A stretch of DNA of 64,000 nt, taken from contig CAZFSS010000018.1 in NCBI GenBank assembly GCA_964521715.1, positions 1 to 64,000 of the forward strand. The letters are read 5' to 3'. A program made the position numbers and the translations under genes. The notes under the pieces are model-generated. The model made no database searches, was not told the DNA's origin, and worked only from the letters and a program-made list of their open reading frames with translations. The DNA comes from DAOVRD01 sp964521715. Lineage in GTDB: Bacteria > Planctomycetota > Brocadiia > SM23-32. Positions 17,740-25,136 of this stretch are shown in pieces; the first letter of the stretch is position 1, and each line of letters begins with the position of its first letter.

Positions 17740-18141
17740 GTTGTACTCCCTTCCCGTGCTGTAGTCCTGAACGACGCGGCGGTTGCGCCGTTCCCTGTCA
17801 GTACTCCGTCAGTGAGACGGGACACCTTGAGGCGTTTGAGATGATGCGGCGCCTCCCGGCTGAGGCATTTCAGTTAGCTTGGCATCGGCTGGCGCCGATG
17901 TCAAGGCTTTCTTGGTCTCCTCTTCCCGTCTGGATGCCCGGCGCCCCTGCCTCCTTTCGTCCATGGTCCTCGCCTTGAGCGCCGAGGGCAAGGACCAGCC
18001 CTCATCCCCGGCGAGGCGCTCCGCCCGCTCTAGCGAAGTCGATGGGACCTTCCGCGCGAGCCCTGTTAATGCTCACTTGATTCTGGTAGTATTCTCGAAC
18101 GGGTGGCGATCTTCTGAGAGAACTGACAACGGGAGACGCGA
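17740..18141. other. divergent intergenic region with possible promoter
   Basis: This 402-base gap separates the leftward GH29 gene from the rightward PurF-like gene. An extended -10 (TGGTAGTAT, 18084-18092) lies about 50 bases before the PurF-like start, with TGTTAA at 18064-18069 a weak -35. No gene was recognised. Confidence 0.35.
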
Positions 18142-19536
18142 ATGAGCGGAATCTTCGGCGTTGCGTCGCGGTCGAACTGCATGGATGAGTTGTTCTATGG
18201 CACCGACTACCACTCGCACCTGGGCACGGAGTTCGGCGGGCTGGCCATCCAGGACGCCCAGGTCCACCGCGAGATCCACCGCATGGCGCACGGGCAGTTC
18301 AAGAACGTGCTCGACGGCTTCTACCGCAGCTACTCCGGCAGGATGGGCGTCGGAGTGATCAGCGATTCCGACCCCCAGCCCATCATCGTGGACAGCCGGT
18401 TCGGCGTCTGTACCATCGTGACCGCCGGGCTCATCACGAACACCGCTGAGCTCGGGCGCGCGCTGATCCAGCAGGGCACCACGTTCAGCGAGATCCAGGA
18501 CGGCCGGCTCAACCAGACCGAGCTGGTCGCCAAGATCATCGCCCAGGGAGAGAACATCGTCAGCGGCATCGAGAGCGTGTTCGAGAGGATTCAGGGCTCC
18601 GTGTCCCTGCTGCTGATGACGCGGGACGGTATCTACGCCGCCAGCGACACCCATTGCCGGCTGCCGCTCGCCATCGGAACGCGCGACGGCACGGTCGCCG
18701 CAGCCAGCGAGACCTGCGCCTTCCCCAACCTGGACCTGAAGGTCACCAAGTACCTTCAGCCTGGGGAGATCGCGTTCTTCGACAGCTCCGGCCTGAAGAC
18801 CGCCGCCGGCCCGACGGGCAGCAAGCGGATATGCGCCTTCCTGTGGATCTACACCGGCTACCCGGCTTCCGCCTACGAGGGCGTGTCGGTCGAGAGGGTC
18901 CGCGAGCGCTGCGGCCAGGCGCTGGCGCGCAAGGACCACGTCGAGGTGGACCTCGTCTCCGGCGTGCCGGACAGCGGGACCGGCCACGCCATCGGCTACG
19001 CCATGGAGAGCGGCCGCCCCTTCCGCCGGCCCCTGGTGAAGTACTCGCCCGGCTACGGCCGCAGCTACACGCCTCCCTCGCAGGAGGTGCGCGACCACAT
19101 CGCCAAAATGAAGCTCATCCCGATCGAGGACATCACGCGGGGCAACCGCCTGGTCGTCTGCGAGGACTCGATCGTGCGCGGCACGCAGCTCCGGAACCTG
19201 ACGATCCAGAAGCTCTGGAACGCCGGCGCGGCCCAGGTGCACATCCGCGTGGCCTGCCCGCCGCTGATGTTCCCCTGCATCTACAACCTGTCGACGCGCT
19301 CGACGCGCGAGCTGGCGGCCCGCCGCGCCATCCGCGCCCTCGAGGGCGAAGACTTCGAAGACGTGGCCCCTTACCTGGACCCGGCCAGCGAGAAGCACCA
19401 CCGGATGGTCGAGTGGATATGCAAGGACCTGAAGGCCACCAGCCTCATCTACCTGACGCTGGACGAGATGTACGAGGCCATCGGCCTGCCGCAGTGCGAC
19501 CTGTGCACGTACTGCTGGAACGGAGTAACCGGCTAG
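18142..19536 (+). CDS. divergent amidophosphoribosyltransferase (PurF) paralogue, Cys1 replaced by Ser
   Basis: This 464-residue protein has the PurF layout: an N-terminal Ntn glutaminase-like domain (about 1-235) and a type I phosphoribosyltransferase domain with the PRPP loop CEDSIVRGTQ at about residues 338-347. The glutaminase nucleophile, normally Cys after Met1, is Ser here (MSGIFGVAS), and the RGQE segment reads HSHLGTEFGG. The C-terminus keeps CDLCTYC, which may bind an iron-sulfur cluster as in Bacillus PurF. The start is certain: GGGAG is six bases upstream and the frame is closed just before. It may use free ammonia or another amine, or be a different PRPP enzyme. A URO-D homologue follows after 51 bases. 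Confidence 0.8.
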   Translation: MSGIFGVASRSNCMDELFYGTDYHSHLGTEFGGLAIQDAQVHREIHRMAHGQFKNVLDGFYRSYSGRMGVGVISDSDPQPIIVDSRFGVCTIVTAGLITNTAELGRALIQQGTTFSEIQDGRLNQTELVAKIIAQGENIVSGIESVFERIQGSVSLLLMTRDGIYAASDTHCRLPLAIGTRDGTVAAASETCAFPNLDLKVTKYLQPGEIAFFDSSGLKTAAGPTGSKRICAFLWIYTGYPASAYEGVSVERVRERCGQALARKDHVEVDLVSGVPDSGTGHAIGYAMESGRPFRRPLVKYSPGYGRSYTPPSQEVRDHIAKMKLIPIEDITRGNRLVVCEDSIVRGTQLRNLTIQKLWNAGAAQVHIRVACPPLMFPCIYNLSTRSTRELAARRAIRALEGEDFEDVAPYLDPASEKHHRMVEWICKDLKATSLIYLTLDEMYEAIGLPQCDLCTYCWNGVTG

Positions 19537-19545
19537 GAGACATTC

Positions 19546-19567
19546 CGCCGCCCCGGACGGGGCGGCG
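19546..19567 (+). other. GC-rich stem-loop between two co-directional genes
   Basis: A nine-base-pair perfect stem (CGCCGCCCC with GGGGCGGCG) and a four-base loop lie ten bases after the PurF-like stop. No T-run follows, so it is not a classic intrinsic terminator. It could stabilise the upstream transcript end or lower expression of the URO-D gene. Confidence 0.45.
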
Positions 19568-19587
19568 ACCCTTGGAGGAAGACAAGC

Positions 19588-20694
19588 ATGGCCAGAGGCG
19601 ACAACGGACACATGACGGCCCGCGAGCGCTTCCACGCGACGTTCGAGTACGGCCGGCCCGACCGCGTCTTCATGATGCCCCAGTGGGTCTTCAACGACAC
19701 CCGCCAGCGCTGGCTGCGCGAGGGCATGCCCTGGGACGTGCACTTCAACACCTACTTCGGCTTCGACCGGTTCGAGACAATCCCCCTGAACGCCGGCATC
19801 TACCCGCCGCTCGAGACCAAGGTCGTCGAGCAGACGGCCGAGTGGTGCATCATCGAAGACGAGTTCGGCGGACGCGCCAAGCGCTGGACGGATCGCGAGG
19901 CCGGCATGCCCCAGTGGATCCGCTTCCCCGTGCGCGACCGCGAGACCTGGGAGAGGTGGAAGCAGCGCCTCGACCCCGACGCCCCCAACCGCTATCCCGA
20001 GTACTGGGACCACCTGAAGCGCTGCTACGCCCAGCGCGACTTTCCCCTCGGCATCCACGTCGGCTCCTACTACGGATGGATCCGCAACTGGGTCGGCATG
20101 GAGAACCTGGCCTTCTGGTACTACGACTGCCCCGACCTGGTGCACGAGATGACGGAGTACATCGCCGACTTCATGCTGCGCCTGATCGCCCGCGCGCTCG
20201 ACGAGATCCCGGACATCGACTACGGCCAGGTCTGGGAGGACATGGCCATGAAGACCGGCTCCCTCATCTCGCCCAGGCTGTTCCGCGACTTCATGATGGA
20301 GCCGCTCAAGCGCGTCACGCGCGCCCTGAACGAGTGCGGCATCGACATCATCATGGTGGATTGCGACGGCAACGTGGACGAGCTGGTGCCGCTCTGGCTG
20401 GAGGCGAACGTAAACTTGATCTACCCGCTGGAAGTGGCCGCCGACTGCGACGCCCTCCAGTATCGCGAACGGCACGGGCAAGACGTGCTGCTGCTGGGCA
20501 ACATCGACAAGCGGGCGCTGCGCGAAAGCCGCACGAAGGCCGACATCGAGCGGGAGGTCATGTCGAAGGTGCCGCAGCTCGTCGAGCAAGGCGGCTACTC
20601 GCCCTTCGTGGACCACGCGGTGCCGCCGGACGTCCCGTTCGAGAACTTCAAGTACTACATGGACCTGGTCAACGAAGTCTGCACCCTCGGCTGA
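19588..20694 (+). CDS. URO-D superfamily protein (corrinoid methyltransferase-like)
   Basis: This 368-residue protein has the uroporphyrinogen decarboxylase-fold TIM barrel found in MtaA/MtbA/CmuA methyltransferases. The start TARERFHATFEYGRPDRV is the usual opening of this group. The zinc-ligand region reads VDCDGNVDELV where MtaA-type enzymes have HxCG, so the metal site is altered or shifted. It is not true HemE, which has a different N-terminal motif. It follows the PurF paralogue on the same strand. Substrate and partner corrinoid protein are unknown, and no corrinoid protein gene is adjacent. Confidence 0.75.
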   Translation: MARGDNGHMTARERFHATFEYGRPDRVFMMPQWVFNDTRQRWLREGMPWDVHFNTYFGFDRFETIPLNAGIYPPLETKVVEQTAEWCIIEDEFGGRAKRWTDREAGMPQWIRFPVRDRETWERWKQRLDPDAPNRYPEYWDHLKRCYAQRDFPLGIHVGSYYGWIRNWVGMENLAFWYYDCPDLVHEMTEYIADFMLRLIARALDEIPDIDYGQVWEDMAMKTGSLISPRLFRDFMMEPLKRVTRALNECGIDIIMVDCDGNVDELVPLWLEANVNLIYPLEVAADCDALQYRERHGQDVLLLGNIDKRALRESRTKADIEREVMSKVPQLVEQGGYSPFVDHAVPPDVPFENFKYYMDLVNEVCTLG

Positions 20695-20726
20695 CGGCGG
20701 GGCCGCAAAGCCGACAGACACCATTC

Positions 20727-20894
20727 GACACGGATGCACACGGCCGCCGTACGGCGGCCAGGGATAAAGACGGATGGGATAACAAGGTAGGGCGGGAAAG
20801 GGTTGCTGCCAGGCAACGGAGTCGCCGACTCCTGACGTGGACCCGACGCTAACGCGGAAGCTTGAGTCCGTGATCATCCGTGTTGATCCGTGTC
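20727..20894. repeat. intergenic stretch bounded by inverted GACACGGAT repeats
   Basis: GACACGGAT (20727-20735) and ATCCGTGTC (20886-20894) are perfect inverted repeats, each next to further near-copies (GCACACGG on the left, CCGTGTTG and CCGTGATC on the right). Inside is the palindrome CCGCCGTACGGCGG (about 20743-20756), which recurs near 63.5 kb. There is no coding signal. It lies between two convergent genes. Confidence 0.6.
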
Positions 20895-20964
20895 TAACTG
20901 CCGTTCCGCCTTACCCCAGATCTATGTCTTCATGCTGTCCATCGCTGTCCACCGGGCGTGCCCC

Positions 20965-21966
20965 CTACTCGCCCCCGTACGTGTCGCGCAGGAGTTGCTC
21001 GTACGTCCTGTAGATCCCCAGCAGGTGCTCCTGCCTCGCGTCGGCCGGCTCGTCCGGCACGTCCTTCAGCCCCACGATCTTGCGCAGGGCCGCCCGGCGC
21101 TCATCCATCGTGATCGGCCCGTCGCCTATGCGCAGAACGGCCTTCACCGGCAGATGGTCGGAGCCGACGGGCTCGCCGGCGCTCAGAGCGGGCGAAGTGC
21201 GCTCGTTCTCCACGGGGGCGAAGGCGACGATCCGCACGTCGCCGCCCTTCTTGACCCAGACGTAGTCCACGCCGTGGCCGAACCCCTCGTAGCCGCTCTC
21301 GCGCACGGGGTTCAGCTCGGGGTTATCCGCCGGGTAGATGTTGAAGTCGCCCACGTAGACTTGCGGCGCGAGGCCCTCGTCCGCGATCACCTTCCGGTTA
21401 TAGTCAAGCTCCTGGGCGCGGATGGCCGGATCCTGCCAGTGTAGGTGCGTGTCGTAGACGTGAAGGAGCGCGCCGTCGTCCAACCGGATCGTCACGCGGA
21501 TGATGCCGACACCCGGGGTGCCGCCGTGCGAGAGATCCTTGCCCTCGACGATGGGGAACCGCGACAGCACGGCGAACCCGTGGAAGCGGCTCTTCTCCTG
21601 TATGAAATAGTGCATGTTCAGGCGGCGGGCCAGTTCCGGCACCGTGCGCATCTCGCCGTGGCCTCCGTGCTCATCGTCCGCTGCGTCATGCTCGGGAACC
21701 ACGCTCTCCTGAAGGGCGATGATGTCCGCGTCCAGCGATCGGAACACGTCCGTGAAGAACTCGAAGTAGCCGGGCTTGTTCGGATTGGGGTACCATTCGG
21801 TGTCCGCCCACACGTTCCATGGCGGCTCGCCTCCCGGCCTCACGCCCTGGAAGTGCATCATGTTGTAGGAGACGATCGAGACTTCCGTGGCGCCGGCGCT
21901 CCCCCTTGCAAGCGAACAAAGGGCGAGGGCGCCGGCCAGGATCACGACGACGTGTCTCGCTTCCAC
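20965..21966 (-). CDS. secreted endonuclease/exonuclease/phosphatase-family protein
   Basis: This 333-residue protein has a signal peptide (VVVILAGALALCSLARGSAGA) and the EEP (DNase I-like) motifs: SYNMMHF, ALQES with the metal Glu, YDTHLHW, VGDFNIYP and GSDHLPV with the catalytic His. Enzymes of this fold hydrolyse phosphodiesters or phosphomonoesters such as nucleic acids, sphingomyelin or inositol phosphates. The last 60 residues are a helical extension outside the fold. The GTG start at 21966 has GGAGG seven bases upstream. It likely acts outside the cytoplasm; the substrate is open. Confidence 0.85.
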   Translation of the reverse strand: MEARHVVVILAGALALCSLARGSAGATEVSIVSYNMMHFQGVRPGGEPPWNVWADTEWYPNPNKPGYFEFFTDVFRSLDADIIALQESVVPEHDAADDEHGGHGEMRTVPELARRLNMHYFIQEKSRFHGFAVLSRFPIVEGKDLSHGGTPGVGIIRVTIRLDDGALLHVYDTHLHWQDPAIRAQELDYNRKVIADEGLAPQVYVGDFNIYPADNPELNPVRESGYEGFGHGVDYVWVKKGGDVRIVAFAPVENERTSPALSAGEPVGSDHLPVKAVLRIGDGPITMDERRAALRKIVGLKDVPDEPADARQEHLLGIYRTYEQLLRDTYGGE

Positions 21967-22084
21967 GGCCATCCCTCCATCGAGTTCGTCGGGCACGCGC
22001 AGGCCGAGCGGCGCGCAAGCGCTGCCGGGTGTCCACCAGCATAGGACCGGACCGGCCCGGTATCAAGCAGCCGCGCCGGCCGGT

Positions 22085-22210
22085 GCACGCCGGGCCAGGC
22101 AGGCGCGGCAGCAGTTCACCATTGCGACTGACGCCCGGGGGCGCGCGCTAGGCATCGCCACCGTCAAGGACCTCGTCGAGGAGATAGTGGGTGAGCTCGA
22201 GGCGTGGTAG
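22085..22210 (+). pseudogene. C-terminal remnant of a CBS-domain (CorC/hemolysin-like) protein
   Basis: The last 41 codons of an open frame read like the end of a second CBS domain of a CNNM/CorC-type transporter: ATDARGRALGIATVKDLVEEI, then VGELEAW and a stop. The upstream sequence has no in-frame continuation of the domain and no start with SD, so only the tail survives. It ends 22 bases before the dsbD start. Confidence 0.6.
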
Positions 22211-22232
22211 AATGGCGGCGGGAGGGTGTCGC

Positions 22233-24083
22233 ATGAATGCATGTCGCCGTGGAGGGGCGTGGGGCCTTCTGGGGCTCTTCCTCATCGCCGCGCTTGCCGG
22301 CGCGGTCGACGCACAGGCCGGGCCGCTCCGCGCTGCGCTGCCTTCCGAGGCCGTCGGCGGGCCGCGTTTCGTGGTCCAAGCCCGCCTGCGCGAGCCCAAG
22401 CAGCCGCCCGGCGCGCGGACGGACCTCCGGGTCACGTTCGAGTGCGCCCCCGACTACTACGTCTGGCACGACACGATCCGAGTCGAGCTCACCGGTGCGG
22501 GCGGCGCCGGCGTGTCCGTCGGCCCGCTCTCTCTGCCGGAGCCGAAAGAGAAGGACGATCCGCTCGCAGGCGGGCGCCTGAAGTACCTGGACGGCACGTT
22601 CACGGCCACGCTGGGGCTGGCGATAGGCGCCGAAGTCAAGCCCGGCGACTATGACCTGACCTTCCACGTGTCGTACACGGGCTGCGGGCCCGACATCTGC
22701 GAGCTTGGCAGCAAAGACGTGGCCGCGCGTCTGACCGTGCTGGGGGGCCCGGCAGTGCCGTCCGCGGGCGGGCGCGCCCCGTCGCCCGTGCCGGCGGGAG
22801 GCGAGGCCGCCGAGGTCGGGGGCGAGATGCCGCCCGAGCTGGCCGGCCAAAGCCCCATCGTCGTCATCCTGCTCGCTTTCCTGGCCGGACTCGGCCTCAC
22901 GTTCACGCCCTGCGTTTATCCCCTGATCCCCGTCACCATCGCCCTGGTGGGGGCCACGGCCGGCCGCGGCAGGCTGGACGGCCTGGTGCGCTCGCTCGTC
23001 TACGTGTTGGGCATCGCGGTCACCTATTCGGTGGTCGGCGTGGTGGCGGCAGCGACCGGCGGCATGTTCGGCGCGTGGCTTCAGCGCCCGGCCGTTTACG
23101 TCGCCCTGGCCGCCGTCTTCGTACTGCTGGCCGGCGGCATGTTCGACGTCTACTCGATCGACATCTCGTCGCAGCGGCTTCAGCGCGTGCAGGCGGCGCT
23201 CCGGGGGCGGTGGGGCCTGGTCGGCATCTGGCTGATCGGCGTGCTCTCCGGAGCGGCGGCCACGGCCTGCATCGCGCCCGTCATCCTCGGCATGCTCGGC
23301 TACGTGGCTCAGCGCGGCAACATGTTGCTCGGCTTCCTCATCTTCTTCGCGATGGCATGGGGCATGGGGGCGTCGCTCGTCGCGCTGGGCACGTTCACGG
23401 GCCTGCTGAAGGCCATGCCGAAGTCCGGACAGTGGATGGTAACGATCAAGCACCTCTTCGGGCTGGCGTTGGTGGCGGTCGCGGTCTACTTCGTCGGCAG
23501 GAGCCGGCTGCTGTCGGAGGCGTGGTTCCGGGGCTTCATCGGCGCGGCCCTCCTGGGCGCGGCCGTGTACGTGGGCGCGTTCGACGTGCTGACGCGCGGG
23601 TCCGGCTGGTACGCCCGGCTAAGGAAAACCTTCGGCCTGCTGCTCCTCGTGGCGGCGGGGGCGGCCTTCCTGTTCGCCGGCGAGGCGGCGTTGGGGGAGG
23701 CCGCCGGGCCAACACGGCCCGTCGGCGCGCGCTTCCCGAGTCCGATCTGGTGGCAGACGTCAGAGACGGACGCACTGGCCAGGGCGAAGGCGGAGGGCAA
23801 GCCGGTCCTGCTCGACTTCTGGGCGGAGTGGTGCAACCCCTGCCTGAGGATGCTCAAGACGACGTTCGTCGACCCGAGGGTAGTCGCCGAGACGCAGCGC
23901 TTCGTCTGCGCGAGAATAGACGTGGGGTCCCTCAACGAAGCGCAGATGGAGGGGCTACGGGAGCGCTACGGTCTGCGGGGCGTGCCGACGGTGGTCCTGG
24001 TCAGCACGACGGGGAAGCGGACGGTCCTGGCCGGCTACCGCGACGCCGACGCCCTGCTCCAGGTCATGCAAACCATCCGATGA
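22233..24083 (+). CDS. dsbD: thiol:disulfide interchange protein DsbD
   Basis: This 616-residue protein has the three DsbD parts. After a signal peptide comes the periplasmic immunoglobulin-like domain with the redox pair in TGCGPDIC (about residues 150-157). The membrane domain has eight helices from about residue 205 to 490, with the two buried cysteines in FTPCVYPLIP and ATACIAPVI. The C-terminal thioredoxin domain carries WCNPC at about residues 532-536. It passes reducing power from cytoplasmic thioredoxin to extracytoplasmic thiols, for cytochrome maturation or disulfide repair. The ATG at 22233 follows GGGAGG by seven bases. An extended -10 (TGGTAGAAT) lies just upstream at 22204-22212. 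Confidence 0.93.
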   Translation: MNACRRGGAWGLLGLFLIAALAGAVDAQAGPLRAALPSEAVGGPRFVVQARLREPKQPPGARTDLRVTFECAPDYYVWHDTIRVELTGAGGAGVSVGPLSLPEPKEKDDPLAGGRLKYLDGTFTATLGLAIGAEVKPGDYDLTFHVSYTGCGPDICELGSKDVAARLTVLGGPAVPSAGGRAPSPVPAGGEAAEVGGEMPPELAGQSPIVVILLAFLAGLGLTFTPCVYPLIPVTIALVGATAGRGRLDGLVRSLVYVLGIAVTYSVVGVVAAATGGMFGAWLQRPAVYVALAAVFVLLAGGMFDVYSIDISSQRLQRVQAALRGRWGLVGIWLIGVLSGAAATACIAPVILGMLGYVAQRGNMLLGFLIFFAMAWGMGASLVALGTFTGLLKAMPKSGQWMVTIKHLFGLALVAVAVYFVGRSRLLSEAWFRGFIGAALLGAAVYVGAFDVLTRGSGWYARLRKTFGLLLLVAAGAAFLFAGEAALGEAAGPTRPVGARFPSPIWWQTSETDALARAKAEGKPVLLDFWAEWCNPCLRMLKTTFVDPRVVAETQRFVCARIDVGSLNEAQMEGLRERYGLRGVPTVVLVSTTGKRTVLAGYRDADALLQVMQTIR

Positions 24084-24216
24084 CCGCCGAGGACCCCACC
24101 GCAGAATTCGCGGAGAACGCGGAGAACGGCAACGCCGCAACCACAACGCTTGCCCGCCGAATGGCGGGGACACGACGAGCACAACACCGGCCGTTTCGCA
24201 CGGGGCGCTGCCCTGC

Positions 24217-24222
24217 TATAAT
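24217..24222 (+). promoter_or_regulatory. -10 box TATAAT of the hsp20 gene
   Basis: A perfect TATAAT lies 37 bases before the start codon. The -35 position has only TTTCGC (24194-24199, spacing 17), so an activator or an alternative sigma factor may be involved. No CIRCE-type inverted repeat is seen. Confidence 0.45.
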
Positions 24223-24259
24223 GGAGTTGAGGGACGGGAACCACCCAGGGAGGAAAACC

Positions 24260-24697
24260 ATGGAGCAACGCGACATGTGGCAGGAAATGCGCAAACACTT
24301 CGCCGACATGGCGGATGCCATCGACCGGGCCGTCCGCAAGGTTCCGCCCTTCAGCGGCCTGGTCAGGGCGGAACGCCCGGCCGTGAACGTCTACGAGACC
24401 GACAGGGAGGTCGTCGTTCAGGCCGAAGTGCCCGGCGTGAGCCGCGAGAGCCTGGGCGTCAGCCTTCAGCACGGCGTGCTGACCATCCACGGCAAGGAGG
24501 ACCGCGCGCAGTTCGAGGGCCTCAGAGCCGTCGTGCAGGAGCGCGGCCCGGCAGAGTTCTGCCGGGAGGTAACGCTCCCCCCCTCCGCCGACCAAGAGGC
24601 GGAGCCGGAGGCGGCGCTCGACAATGGCCTGCTCACGGTGCGGCTGAAGAAGATCGCCCCGCCGGAAGCCAGGACGATCGACGTGAAGGTCCGTTGA
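24260..24697 (+). CDS. small heat shock protein, Hsp20/alpha-crystallin family
   Basis: This 145-residue protein has an alpha-crystallin domain at about residues 38-130: RPAVNVYETDREVVVQAEVPG opens the first strands in two parts, and ALDNGLLTVRLKK is the conserved closing motif. The C-terminal IDV tripeptide fits the IxI/V anchor used in oligomer assembly. It is an ATP-independent holdase in the cytoplasm. A strong SD (AGGGAGGAAAA) precedes the ATG. Confidence 0.93.
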   Translation: MEQRDMWQEMRKHFADMADAIDRAVRKVPPFSGLVRAERPAVNVYETDREVVVQAEVPGVSRESLGVSLQHGVLTIHGKEDRAQFEGLRAVVQERGPAEFCREVTLPPSADQEAEPEAALDNGLLTVRLKKIAPPEARTIDVKVR

Positions 24698-24801
24698 CGA
24701 CGGCCCCACCGGCGAGTTCGGTCGCCCTGCTGCGGCAGTGCGCAGAGCGGCGGGGCCAGTTTCCCGCGAGCCCCGCGGTGCAAACAGCAAAGGAACAACA
24801 G

Positions 24802-25059
24802 ATGGTAGACAAGAACAAAGTGGCACAGGCAATAGACCAGATACGCCCCCTGCTGCAGGCGCACGGGGGCGACATCCAGTTGGTCGAGGTCACCGACGAC
24901 GGCATCGTCAAGGTCGTGCTCGAGGGCGCCTGCAGGGGCTGCCCCATGGCCCAGATCACCATCCACCGGGGCGTCGAGGCCAAGTTGAAGGAGGAGATAC
25001 CGGACGTCCAGAGGGTCGTTCCCGTCGAGGCACCCGTCGAGACTGCAGACGGGAGTTAG
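24802..25059 (+). CDS. NifU-like C-terminal-domain iron-sulfur scaffold protein
   Basis: This 85-residue protein is a stand-alone NifU C-terminal domain. The motif GACRGCPMAQITI supplies the CxxC pair that binds a transient iron-sulfur cluster, and IRPLLQAHGGDIQLVEV is the usual domain opening. It delivers clusters to target enzymes such as the radical SAM protein encoded at 40.7 kb. It follows hsp20 by 104 bases on the same strand. Confidence 0.9.
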   Translation: MVDKNKVAQAIDQIRPLLQAHGGDIQLVEVTDDGIVKVVLEGACRGCPMAQITIHRGVEAKLKEEIPDVQRVVPVEAPVETADGS

Positions 25060-25136
25060 CCTGCCGGAGAAAGCCCCGTAGACCGCCGAGGGCAGAGGCT
25101 TGCGTCTCTGCCCTTTGCCTCAGATAGGAGGCTGCA

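Noticed and set aside
19546..19567. Rho-independent terminator
   Set aside because: The hairpin is good but no T-run follows, and a co-directional gene with an SD starts 20 bases later.
19588..20694. hemE (uroporphyrinogen decarboxylase proper)
   Set aside because: The HemE N-terminal RQAGRYxPxY-type motif is absent and no other heme genes are near; the opening matches the methyltransferase-like branch.
18073..20877. 934-codon open frame on the minus strand
   Set aside because: It lies opposite the PurF-like and URO-D genes, its composition mirrors their codon bias, and it has no family features or SD.
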